From the NCBI GenBank assembly GCA_025923935.1, contig JAICFA010000004.1, positions 1 to 38,759 on the forward strand: a DNA stretch of 38,759 bases, in the 5' to 3' direction. The notes beneath the pieces were generated by a model. The model worked only from the letters and a program-made list of their open reading frames with translations. It searched no databases and was not told the DNA's origin. Below are positions 1 through 8,849 of the stretch, one piece after another. A program made the translations under genes and the position numbers. Every line of letters starts with the position of its first letter. The stretch's first letter is position 1. The DNA comes from Candidatus Krumholzibacteriia bacterium (GTDB lineage: Bacteria > Krumholzibacteriota > Krumholzibacteriia > WVZY01 > JAKEHA01).

Positions 1-1
1 C

Positions 2-790
2 ATGAAAGTGGTTTTGTTTTGCGGCGGGCAGGGGATGCGCATCCGCGAATACTCGGATGAAATTCCCAAGCCCATGGTGCCCATCGGCTACCGGCCCATC
101 TTGTGGCACGTGATGAAGTATTACGCCCATTTCGGCCACAAGGAGTTCGTCTTGTGCCTGGGTTACAAGGCCGACGTCATCAAGAACTACTTCTTGAACT
201 ACGACGAGTGCCTGTCGAACGACTTCACGCTGTCCGACAACGGCAAGGTCGACCTCGCCAACAGCGACATTCACGATTGGAAGATTTCGTTCGTCGACAC
301 CGGCGTGAACACCAACATCGGCGGCCGGCTGCAAGCGGTGCGCAAATACGTCGAGAACGACGAGATGTTTCTGGCCAACTACAGCGACAACCTCACCGAC
401 CTGCCGCTGCCGGAGATGATCCAGGACTTCGCAAAGAACAAGCGCGTCGCGAGCTTCCTCGCCGTGCGCCCCAGCCAGAGCTTCCACATGGTGTCGTTCG
501 ACGGCGGCCGCTCGGTCAAGCGCATCACCCACGTGTCGCAGTCGGAGGTGTTCATCAACGGCGGATATTTCGTGCTGCGCCGCGACATCTTCGACTACAT
601 GAAAAACGGCGAAGAGCTGGTGGAAAAACCGTTCGAGCGCCTGATCGACAAGCAGCTGTTGGGCGCGTACCGCTACGACGGATTCTTCGTCAGCATGGAC
701 ACGTTCAAGGAGCGGCAGTCGCTCGATAGTATGTACACGCACGGGACCGCTCCCTGGGAGCTGTGGTCGCCCAAGCGGCAGCAAGGATGA
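2..790 (+). CDS. Sugar-phosphate nucleotidyltransferase, glucose-1-phosphate cytidylyltransferase-like
   Basis: ORF MKVVLFCGGQGMRIREYSDEIPKPMVPIGYRPILWH: NTP-transferase signature GGxGxR...PKPMVPIG. Confidence 0.88.
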   Translation: MKVVLFCGGQGMRIREYSDEIPKPMVPIGYRPILWHVMKYYAHFGHKEFVLCLGYKADVIKNYFLNYDECLSNDFTLSDNGKVDLANSDIHDWKISFVDTGVNTNIGGRLQAVRKYVENDEMFLANYSDNLTDLPLPEMIQDFAKNKRVASFLAVRPSQSFHMVSFDGGRSVKRITHVSQSEVFINGGYFVLRRDIFDYMKNGEELVEKPFERLIDKQLLGAYRYDGFFVSMDTFKERQSLDSMYTHGTAPWELWSPKRQQG

Positions 791-797
791 CGCGGGG

Positions 798-1439
798 ATG
801 AACACACTCGGTCTCACAGCAGTGCAGTCGGTTTTGTGCCTCGGCGCGCACAGCGACGACATCGAGATCGGCTGCGGCGGTACGGTGCTCAAGCTCGCCG
901 ACACCAACCCGGGACTCAAGGTGCACTGGGTGGTGTTCAGTGCGGTGGGCGATCGCGCGAACGAGGCCAAGGCCTCGGCGGCGCGCTTTCTCGCGCGCGC
1001 GGGCGCCAAGACGGTCGAGCTGCACCAATTCCGCGACGGCTTTTTCCCCGGCGAGCACACCAAGATCAAGACCTACTTCGAGGAGCTCAAATCGCGCGTC
1101 CAACCGGACGTGATCTTCACGCACACCCGCGCCGACCTGCACCAGGACCATCGTGTGGTGTGCGAGCTCACCTGGAACACGTTCCGCAACCACCTGGTGC
1201 TGGAGTACGAGGTCCCCAAGTGGGACGGCGACCTGGGTACCCCCAACGTCTTCGTGCACTTGGAAGAGCGCCACGCCGACGAGAAGATCGCGATTCTGAT
1301 GGAGTGCTTCGGCACGCAGCGCGGCAAGCGCTGGTTCGACGCCGAGACCTTCGCCGGACTCATGCGCCTGCGCGCGATGGAGTGCAACGCCCCCGCGCGC
1401 CGTGCCGAGGCGTTCTACGGGCGCAAGGTGGTGGTATGA
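798..1439 (+). CDS. PIG-L (LmbE-like) family deacetylase
   Basis: VLCLGAHSDDIEIGCGGTVLKL (AHxDD motif) and HTRADLHQDHRVVCE (HxDHR). Confidence 0.9.
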   Translation: MNTLGLTAVQSVLCLGAHSDDIEIGCGGTVLKLADTNPGLKVHWVVFSAVGDRANEAKASAARFLARAGAKTVELHQFRDGFFPGEHTKIKTYFEELKSRVQPDVIFTHTRADLHQDHRVVCELTWNTFRNHLVLEYEVPKWDGDLGTPNVFVHLEERHADEKIAILMECFGTQRGKRWFDAETFAGLMRLRAMECNAPARRAEAFYGRKVVV

Positions 1440-2227
1440 CCGCAGCCATCGAATGGCTCTCCGAATTCGTCCGCTACCGCGAGCTGTTCTTCTTCTTGGT
1501 GTGGCGCGACGTCAAGATCCGCTACAAGCAGACGGTGCTGGGTGCGTCGTGGGCCATCCTGCAGCCGTTTTTCTTGATGGTCGTGTTTTCGTTCATTTTC
1601 GGACGCGTCGCCAAGGTCGACACCGAAGGCGTGCCGTACCCGATATTCAGCTATGCCACGCTGGTGCCCTGGACATATTTCCAGTACGCGGTGCCGCTGG
1701 CGGGGAACAGCCTGATTCAGAATACCGGGCTCATCAGCAAGGTGTACTTCCCGCGCGCCATCATTCCTGCTTCGTCGGCGCTGTCCGGCATTGTCGACTT
1801 CGCCGTGGCGTCGGTTATGTTGGTGGCACTCATGATCTATTTCCACATCCCGTTCACCGCGGAGCTCTTGCTGTGGCCGGTGCTGCTCTTGCCGTTGGTA
1901 ATGTTCACCACCGCGGTGGGCATGTTGTTTGCGGCGTTGAACGTCAAGTTCCGCGACATCAAGTACACCATTCCGTTTTTCATGCAGGCCATGCTGTTCC
2001 TTTCGCCGGTGGCGTATCCCACCAGTGCGGTGCCCGAGCGTCTGAGTGCACTGCGCTATCTCCACCCGCTGGCGGGCATCTTGGACGCGTTTCGCGCCAG
2101 CGTGCTCCCCACACGCACCATCCCCTGGGGCGAACTGGGCATCGCCGTGGGGGCGACGGCCGTATTGTTCATCATCGCCAGCGTATATTTTTATCGAACC
2201 GAACGATCGTTCGCGGATTTGATCTAG
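1436..2227 (+). CDS. ABC-2 type polysaccharide export permease (Wzm-like)
   Basis: In-frame ATG at 1436 overlapping the stop of the upstream gene (ATGA); MTAAIEWLSEFVRYRELFFFLVWRDVKIRYKQTVLGASWAILQPF is typical of O-antigen/teichoic acid ABC permeases. Confidence 0.9.
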   Translation: MTAAIEWLSEFVRYRELFFFLVWRDVKIRYKQTVLGASWAILQPFFLMVVFSFIFGRVAKVDTEGVPYPIFSYATLVPWTYFQYAVPLAGNSLIQNTGLISKVYFPRAIIPASSALSGIVDFAVASVMLVALMIYFHIPFTAELLLWPVLLLPLVMFTTAVGMLFAALNVKFRDIKYTIPFFMQAMLFLSPVAYPTSAVPERLSALRYLHPLAGILDAFRASVLPTRTIPWGELGIAVGATAVLFIIASVYFYRTERSFADLI

Positions 2228-2237
2228 GAGCCGTGTC

Positions 2238-3491
2238 GTGGGCGAAGCCATCCATGTCGAACACCTGACCAAGCGCTACCGTCTGGGGTCGCTGCGCCAC
2301 GAGACCATGCTGCGCGAGGTGATCACCGGCATGTTTCGCAAGCGCGAGCGGCGCGAGGAGCAAACCATTCTGGCGGTGAACGACCTTAACTTCAAAGTCG
2401 ACCAGGGCGAGGTGGTGGGACTCATTGGACGCAACGGTGCGGGGAAGAGCACGACCCTCAAGCTGCTGTCCAAGATCACCTATCCGACCTCGGGCAAGAT
2501 TCACGTCAAAGGCCGCGTGGCCTCGCTCATCGAAGTAGGTACCGGGTTTCACGACGAGCTCACCGGCCGCGAGAACATCTACTTGAACGGCTCCATTCTC
2601 GGCATGCGCAAAAAGGAGATCGACCAACGCATCGATCAGATCATCCACTTCGCCGGCGTGGAAAAGTTCATCGACACGCCCATCAAGCGCTTCTCGTCGG
2701 GTATGCGCCTGCGCTTGGGTTTCGCCGTGGCGGCGCACATGGACCCCGACGTGCTGTTCGTGGACGAAGTGCTGGCGGTGGGCGACGCCGACTTTCAGAA
2801 GAAGTGTCTGACCGCCATGGACGAGCTGCGCTCGGGCGGCCGCACGGTGATCTTCGTGTCGCACAACATGGCGGCGATCGAGAATTTGTGCCCGCGGACC
2901 ATCTGGATCGACGGCGGCAAGCTGCGCGCCGACGGCCCCACGCAACAGGTGATCGCGTCCTACCTGGCCACATTCTCCGACGCGCAGCGCTCCGGTTACG
3001 ACTTGGAGAAGGTGGCCAATCGCGGCGGCAACGGCATGATGCGCTTCACCCGCGTCGATTTTTTGGACGAGCGGGGCGAGCCGACCTCGGTGTTTCGCTC
3101 CGGCGAGCCCATTCGCGTACGTTTTCATTACAAAGTGAACGAGCGCATGAAAAACCCCGATATCGCGCTCGCCATTCACTCGGATCTGGGGACACGCATC
3201 ACGACGGTGAGCACGTGGCAGGCGGGTTACTACATCCCCGAGCTCGAGCCGGGGGTGGGCAGCATCGACCTCGTCATCGACACGCTGGTGCTGCAGCCGA
3301 ACCGGTACTATCTCTCCATGTGGATCTCGGCCGTCGAAGAATGGTTCGACGTGCTCGACCACTGTATCGCCATCGACGTGGAGGAGTCCGACACCGGCAC
3401 CAGCTTGGGTCGCGGACTTCACCCCAAGTGGGGCTTGGTCTACACTCCATCGCGCTGGCAGCTCGGCCCACCCGTGGCCGCCAGCCGCTGA
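2238..3491 (+). CDS. ABC transporter ATP-binding protein with C-terminal Wzt-type carbohydrate-binding domain
   Basis: GTG start; Walker A GRNGAGKST, signature FSSGMRLRLGFAVA, Walker B VLFVDEVLAVGD; ~180-aa C-terminal extension after the NBD as in Wzt. Confidence 0.9.
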   Translation: MGEAIHVEHLTKRYRLGSLRHETMLREVITGMFRKRERREEQTILAVNDLNFKVDQGEVVGLIGRNGAGKSTTLKLLSKITYPTSGKIHVKGRVASLIEVGTGFHDELTGRENIYLNGSILGMRKKEIDQRIDQIIHFAGVEKFIDTPIKRFSSGMRLRLGFAVAAHMDPDVLFVDEVLAVGDADFQKKCLTAMDELRSGGRTVIFVSHNMAAIENLCPRTIWIDGGKLRADGPTQQVIASYLATFSDAQRSGYDLEKVANRGGNGMMRFTRVDFLDERGEPTSVFRSGEPIRVRFHYKVNERMKNPDIALAIHSDLGTRITTVSTWQAGYYIPELEPGVGSIDLVIDTLVLQPNRYYLSMWISAVEEWFDVLDHCIAIDVEESDTGTSLGRGLHPKWGLVYTPSRWQLGPPVAASR

Positions 3492-3525
3492 TCTTTTCGC
3501 GAAGCCGGGAGGGGCTCGTAACCGC

Positions 3526-5604
3526 ATGAGAATCGCCGCCTACATCCCTCGCCGGCGTTTTTTAGTCGCGATCGCCGCACTGGCCGGCATGTTCGCCGTC
3601 TTGGCGGAGCTGCTCCCGTGGTGGGTGTTGGTGCCGTTGGCGGTGGTGGTCGCCAGCGCCTACGCGTCGCGCGAATCCATCTGGGTTCGCGACCGCTACG
3701 AGCGCGTCCTGGAGAGCATCCGCAAGGTACACGGCGATGCCATCGGCGAGCTCACCCACGTGCGTCCCGGCGACGTCGACGCGGCGGTTTACAAGGCCTT
3801 GAAAGAGATCGCCACCGAGCTCGAGCGCAAGAACTTCCAGCTGGTCGAAAAGAACATCCAGCTTCTCAGCATCAAGGAGATCGGGCTGACCCTGGTCTCG
3901 TCGCTGGACGAATCGAAGGTCGTCGACGCGGTCATCAATTTTCTCTCCAAGGGACTCGGCTACCGCGAGCTTTTCGTCGGCATCTTTCACGCCGACGTCG
4001 AGGCGTTCAACTTGTACGTGTTCCGCGATACCCCCGAGGGCCACGTGCATTCGCAGTTGCACGTGGGGCTCAATGACCTCGATGGTTTGCTGCGCAAATC
4101 TGTGCAGATGCACCAATCGGTCCTGATCCGCGACCCGGAGATGCACCCGGTGGGAAGTCCCGCCGGCGCGCCGTTGTTCCGCGACAGTACCATGAGCTCG
4201 TACCTGATCGTGCCGCTGGTGAAGAGCGGTGCCACACAAGGGTGCGAGACGCGCGAGAATTGTGTTTTGCACATGACGCAAGTGAAGCGCGAAGCAGTGT
4301 CGATCGAGCACGGCTTTCGCTGCGCGGCGTGCGACCGCATTCCCGTGTTGGGGGTGGTGGGGGTCACCGACGGATTCAAAGCGGCGTCGCTGTCGCGCGT
4401 CGACTTGGTGTCGGTGGAAACGCTGGCGGTGCAATTGAGCACGATGCTGGAGAACAACCGCCTGTTCGCCGAGCTGCAGCAGGAAGAGAGCTTCCGCGAC
4501 AATGTCATCAACTCGATGATGAACGGCCTCATCACCGTGGACGAGCGGGGACGGGTGCTGTTCGCCAACGCGCTCGCGGAAGAGATCACCGGATTCAACC
4601 AGGCCGAGCTGCGCCAGTTGCGCGCGCAGGACCTGTTTGCCGACAGTCTTACCAGCACCGGGGAGAATCCCATCATTCGCACCGTGCGCACCGGACGCCG
4701 CGGCTACCAGCAAGAGGCGTGGCTGATCAAGAAAGACGGTGGCAAGGATCCGGTCGTCTTGAACACCATGCTGCTGCTCGACGAGCGCAAGGAGCCCCAA
4801 GGGGCGCTCGCGGTGTTCAGCGACATCACCCGCCAGAAACGCATGGAGGAGCAGATTACCCACCTCGACAAGCTGGCGGCGCTGGGGCGGCTGTCGTCCA
4901 GCATCGCGCACGAAATTCGTAATCCGCTCACCGGCATCGCCGCGGGCATCCAATATTTGCAGCGCGCGGGGCAGGTGGCCGACAGCCAGCGCGACAACAT
5001 CGAATTCATCCTGGAAGAGGTCAAACGCATCGACCGCCTGATCGGCGACTTGATGTCGGTGGTGCGCGTGAGCGACCTCATTTACCAAGAGACCACGCTC
5101 GAGGACCTAATCGACAGCAGCATCGCCAGCATGGCGGATTTGGCGAAGCGCAAAGCGGTCACGGTGACGACCGACTTTCCCGCCGAGCCGCGCACCATCG
5201 TGGTCGATGCGGACCGCATGACGCAGGTCATCATCAACTTGCTCAAGAACGCCATCGAGGCCAGTCCCGCGGATTCGTCGGTCACGGTGGCGCTGTCGTT
5301 TTCACACAAGGCGAGCGACGTTGTGTTTGACGCGGTGGGGGATTTTGCTATCATCCGCGTGCGCGACAACGGGTTGGGGCTCACCGAAGAAGACAGACAA
5401 CGCGTCTTCGAACCGTTCTTCTCCAAAAAGACGGGTGGGACGGGCCTGGGGCTTTACGTCACGCACAGCATCATCGAGCGTCACGGCGGCTACATCGCCG
5501 TGGACAGCGAGTACGGCGTCGGAACGACGTTCGCCGTCTATTTACCCGTGAAGCAGGTGCACCATGGAGACTCCCGTGAAATCGGTCATCCTGTTAGTGG
5601 ATGA
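3526..5604 (+). CDS. Membrane sensor histidine kinase (2 TM, GAF, PAS, HisKA, HATPase)
   Basis: N-terminal hydrophobic hairpin; PAS segment NSMMNGLITVDERGRVLFAN; H-box LGRLSSSIAHEIRNPL; N box INLLKNAIEA; G boxes DNGLGL, GGTGLGLY. Confidence 0.93.
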   Translation: MRIAAYIPRRRFLVAIAALAGMFAVLAELLPWWVLVPLAVVVASAYASRESIWVRDRYERVLESIRKVHGDAIGELTHVRPGDVDAAVYKALKEIATELERKNFQLVEKNIQLLSIKEIGLTLVSSLDESKVVDAVINFLSKGLGYRELFVGIFHADVEAFNLYVFRDTPEGHVHSQLHVGLNDLDGLLRKSVQMHQSVLIRDPEMHPVGSPAGAPLFRDSTMSSYLIVPLVKSGATQGCETRENCVLHMTQVKREAVSIEHGFRCAACDRIPVLGVVGVTDGFKAASLSRVDLVSVETLAVQLSTMLENNRLFAELQQEESFRDNVINSMMNGLITVDERGRVLFANALAEEITGFNQAELRQLRAQDLFADSLTSTGENPIIRTVRTGRRGYQQEAWLIKKDGGKDPVVLNTMLLLDERKEPQGALAVFSDITRQKRMEEQITHLDKLAALGRLSSSIAHEIRNPLTGIAAGIQYLQRAGQVADSQRDNIEFILEEVKRIDRLIGDLMSVVRVSDLIYQETTLEDLIDSSIASMADLAKRKAVTVTTDFPAEPRTIVVDADRMTQVIINLLKNAIEASPADSSVTVALSFSHKASDVVFDAVGDFAIIRVRDNGLGLTEEDRQRVFEPFFSKKTGGTGLGLYVTHSIIERHGGYIAVDSEYGVGTTFAVYLPVKQVHHGDSREIGHPVSG

Positions 5605-6994
5605 CCAGGACACGATCCGCTTCTTTCTTGAAAAGACGCTGAAGCAGGAGGGCTACGAAGCCGTCACCGCGCGCACGGGTGCCGAGGCCATCGAGAAGGC
5701 GCGCGCCGTGGTGCCCGACCTCGTCCTGCTCGACCTGAAGCTCCCCGACATGGACGGGCTCGAGGTGCTGCGCCGCATCAAGGAAGTGTTCCCGGAGATC
5801 GGTGTCGTCATGATCACCGCCTTCGGTGACATCGAGACCGCGGTCATGGCGATGAAAAACGGCGCCTACGACTTCGTGTCGAAGCCCATCAACCTCGAGC
5901 AGCTCCTGATGGTGATTCGCAAGGGCCTCGACAGCGAGCGCTTGAACCGCGAGGTGCTCGAGCTCAAGCGCCAGATGGACCCCGACGTCGGCTTCGACTA
6001 CATCTTGGGCGAAACCGGTGCGATGAAACGCGTCTACGACATCGTCCAGCAAGTCGCCAAGAGCGACACCACCACCGTCTTGATCGAAGGGGAGAGCGGC
6101 GTGGGCAAAGAGATGGTAGCGCGGTTGATTCACCGCTACTCGAATCGCGCCAACAAGCCGTTCATGGATATCAACTGCGCGAGCCTCCCCGAGCAATTGC
6201 TGGAAAGCGAGCTGTTCGGCTACGAGAAGGGGGCGTTTACCGACGCCAAGAATCAGAAGCAGGGGCTGTTGGAGTTGGCCAACCGCGGCAGCTTGTTCCT
6301 GGACGAAATCGGCGAGATGAGCCTTACCATCCAGGTGAAGCTTTTGCGCGTCTTGGAGCGTATGGAGTTCCGCCGCCTGGGCGGTACCTCCGACATCCAT
6401 GTCAGCGTGCGCGTCATCAGCGCCACCAACCGCGACCTGCAAAGAGAAGTGGAGGAAGGGCGTTTCCGCGCCGACCTCTTCTATCGCTTGAAGGTGGTGC
6501 CGCTGTACATTCCGCCGCTGCGGGAGCGCAAAGAAGACCTGCTGAAGTTCGTGAATTACTTCATCAATATGTTCAATACCAAGTTCAACAAGAACTTTAA
6601 CACCATCGCGGACGACGCTCGCCACGCCTTGCTGTCGTACCCGTGGCCGGGGAACATCCGCGAGCTCAAGAACGTCATCGAGCGCGTGGTGTTGTTGGAA
6701 AATGGGCCCGTGATGAAGCGTGAGATGCTGCCCTTCGCCACCCAGCGCTCGGACGAAGGCAGCCTCGGCCGCCGCATCGACGCGATTCTCTCGGCGCCGC
6801 TGCCGCAGGAAGGCGTGGACTTCGAAGCACTGGTGGGCGACTTCGAGCGCGCGCTCATCGTCAAGGCGTCGGAGGAGTCCGGCTGGAACCAAAGCAAGAC
6901 CGCGCGCCTGCTCAACGTAAAGCGCGACAAGCTCCGCTACCGCATGAAGAGCTTCAACATCGGCGATGAGACCGAAGTCGAGACGACGACGTAG
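5564..6994 (+). CDS. Sigma-54-dependent NtrC-family response regulator
   Basis: Receiver VILLVDDQDTIRFFLE...DLVLLDLKLPDMDG; AAA+ GESGVGKE, ESELFGYEKGAFTDA, Fis-type HTH at the C-terminus. Confidence 0.94.
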   Translation: METPVKSVILLVDDQDTIRFFLEKTLKQEGYEAVTARTGAEAIEKARAVVPDLVLLDLKLPDMDGLEVLRRIKEVFPEIGVVMITAFGDIETAVMAMKNGAYDFVSKPINLEQLLMVIRKGLDSERLNREVLELKRQMDPDVGFDYILGETGAMKRVYDIVQQVAKSDTTTVLIEGESGVGKEMVARLIHRYSNRANKPFMDINCASLPEQLLESELFGYEKGAFTDAKNQKQGLLELANRGSLFLDEIGEMSLTIQVKLLRVLERMEFRRLGGTSDIHVSVRVISATNRDLQREVEEGRFRADLFYRLKVVPLYIPPLRERKEDLLKFVNYFINMFNTKFNKNFNTIADDARHALLSYPWPGNIRELKNVIERVVLLENGPVMKREMLPFATQRSDEGSLGRRIDAILSAPLPQEGVDFEALVGDFERALIVKASEESGWNQSKTARLLNVKRDKLRYRMKSFNIGDETEVETTT

Positions 6995-7484
6995 CGCGGC
7001 GTTGGCCGCCTCGCTGGCCGCGGCGTGCGCGCTTTCGTGCGGCTACAGCACCACGTCGCGCACGGCCAAGGACATCAAGTCCATCCACGTGCCGTTTTTC
7101 GAGAACGAGACCGCCGAGCCCAATCTCGAGATCTCGGTGACCGAGCAGATCATCGACAACCTGGTCAGCGACAATACCCTCAAGGTGGTGTCCGAGGATG
7201 GCGCCGACGCCATCCTCGACGGGCGCATCGTCGAGTTCACCAACAAGCCGTTTTCCTTCAACCAAGACCTGAATGCCGAGGAGTACATCATCGTCATTCG
7301 CGTGACCGCGACCCTCTTCAACCGGCGCACCAACGATGCCATCTGGCAGGACAAGTCGTTCCAGGGCGACGGGTCGTATTTCATCGAGCAGGTCGACGAG
7401 AATCGCACCTTCGACGACGCAGTGCAGGAGTCGCTGCGCGAAATCACCGAGCGCATCTTGAATCTGACCGTGCAGGATTGGTGA
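6966..7484 (+). CDS. lptE: LPS-assembly lipoprotein LptE family
   Basis: Lipobox-like LSCGYS; CGYxxxS...SIHVPFFENETAEPNLE...VTEQIIDNLVSDNTLKVV pattern of the LptE family; adjacent to holA. Confidence 0.78.
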   Translation: MRPKSRRRRSAALAASLAAACALSCGYSTTSRTAKDIKSIHVPFFENETAEPNLEISVTEQIIDNLVSDNTLKVVSEDGADAILDGRIVEFTNKPFSFNQDLNAEEYIIVIRVTATLFNRRTNDAIWQDKSFQGDGSYFIEQVDENRTFDDAVQESLREITERILNLTVQDW

Positions 7485-7486
7485 GC

Positions 7487-8551
7487 ATGACGCGACTGGC
7501 GGATTACAAACGGCTGTTCGACGAGGCGCGGCGCGGTGGCATCAAGCCCGTGTATTTCCTGCACGGGCCGGAGGAGTACTTGAAGCGCGAATTCGTGCGC
7601 GAGCTGGTGCACGCGGCCCTCCCGGAAGCGGAGCGGCCCTTCAACCTCGACATCATCCACGGCGATCAGTTCGAGCCCCTCGAGCTCGCCGACCGCTTGC
7701 AGTCCTTTCCGCTGTTTTCCTCGCGGCGCGTGGTGATCGTGCGCAACTTCGAAGCACTGTCGGTTGCCAATCGCGAGCGACTGGTGGAGCTGGCCGGTTC
7801 AGTGCCTCCGTCCGTCACCTTGGTGGTCGAATCCAACGACGAGAAGCTGGAGACCGTGGCGCACAAGAAGCTCGCCGCAACCGCGGGGCGCGCCGGTGTC
7901 GCCTTTGCGTTCGGTGCCTTGAACGAGTCCGAAACGCTCGAGCGCGTGCTGGGCCGCTTCCGCCGCGAAGGGATCCACGTCGAGGCGGATGCGCTCGATC
8001 TTCTGGTGGAGAGCGTCGGAACCCAGCTCATGGATCTCTCCAACGAAGTCGACAAGATCCTCTTGGCCGCCGCGGAGAGCAAGCAGGCAACGCGCGAGCT
8101 GGTCGCGGGAGTGGTGGGGAAGTACCGCACGGAGAGTTTGTTCGGCCTCTTGGACGGTGTGGGCGTGTCGGCGCCGGCGACCACGCTGTCGCGCCTGGCG
8201 TCGTTGCTCGACGCCGGCGAAGAGCCGGTGTTCCTGGTGGCGATGATGCTCCGCCGCGTGGTGTCGCTCCTGGAGGTCCGCCACGTCATCGCGGAGCGCG
8301 GCCGCGCCGTGTCGACCGATCGCGCACTGGCGGATTCGCTGGCGGCCACACAGAGCCCGTTTTTCGCCGCCAAGCTGCGCGAGCAGGCGATGCGCACGGA
8401 GACCGCGCCACTGGAGATCTTGCTCGGCAACCTGCGCTGGGCGGACTTGAAGCTCAAGACCAGCAGCATCGACGCCAAGTGCGTGGTCGAGGAAGCACTC
8501 CTCGCCGCGCACGTCGGGAAAGCGCTTGCCAGCCCGGCGCTCGCGTCATAG
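7487..8551 (+). CDS. holA: DNA polymerase III subunit delta
   Basis: MTRLADYKRLFDEARRGGIKPVYFLHGPEEYLKREFVREL: HolA N-terminus (PVYFLxGxExYL). Confidence 0.9.
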   Translation: MTRLADYKRLFDEARRGGIKPVYFLHGPEEYLKREFVRELVHAALPEAERPFNLDIIHGDQFEPLELADRLQSFPLFSSRRVVIVRNFEALSVANRERLVELAGSVPPSVTLVVESNDEKLETVAHKKLAATAGRAGVAFAFGALNESETLERVLGRFRREGIHVEADALDLLVESVGTQLMDLSNEVDKILLAAAESKQATRELVAGVVGKYRTESLFGLLDGVGVSAPATTLSRLASLLDAGEEPVFLVAMMLRRVVSLLEVRHVIAERGRAVSTDRALADSLAATQSPFFAAKLREQAMRTETAPLEILLGNLRWADLKLKTSSIDAKCVVEEALLAAHVGKALASPALAS

Positions 8552-8620
8552 AGTCATCCCCGCGGCGGGAATCGCAGCGGCCAGCTAACGTCGCGTCTCA
8601 AGCCATAGCCGCAATATCCT

Positions 8621-8845
8621 ATGGAAAAAGAAGTTCGAGTAAATGCACGCGGCCTTTCCGCGCCCGGCCCGCGCCTCATGGTGGACGCGGCGCTGGACAA
8701 GCAACAGCCCACGGTGATGCGCGTGGTGGTCAGCAATGCCCCCGCCGCGGAGGACGTTCGCACCTACTTGGAAGGCCGCGGGGCTGCCGTCGAGATCGAC
8801 GCGGTCGGCACCGAGTTCCACGTCCTGGCGCGTTTCCGCGCGTAA
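8621..8845 (+). CDS. TusA-family (sulfurtransferase-fold) protein lacking the canonical Cys
   Basis: VRVNARGLSAPGPRLMVDAAL...MRVVVSNAPAAEDVRTYLEGRGAAVEIDAVGTEFHVLARF aligns with TusA/YedF DARGLxCPxP...DNxAAxxDI pattern; CPxP replaced by APGP. Confidence 0.62.
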   Translation: MEKEVRVNARGLSAPGPRLMVDAALDKQQPTVMRVVVSNAPAAEDVRTYLEGRGAAVEIDAVGTEFHVLARFRA

Positions 8846-8849
8846 CGTC

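Noticed and set aside
836-1435. Long N-terminal part of the 836..2227 ORF
   Set aside because: Arg/Pro-rich out-of-frame translation of the PIG-L gene; the permease starts at the ATG at 1436.
6220-6245. GAFTDA instead of GAFTGA in the NtrC-type regulator
   Set aside because: I recall this variant in other sigma-54 activators; not enough to argue loss of sigma-54 contact.
8736-8849. N-terminal extension of the leuS ORF
   Set aside because: Overlaps the TusA-like gene out of frame; normal LeuS N-terminus MAKYPHAEIEAKWQKRW begins at 8850.
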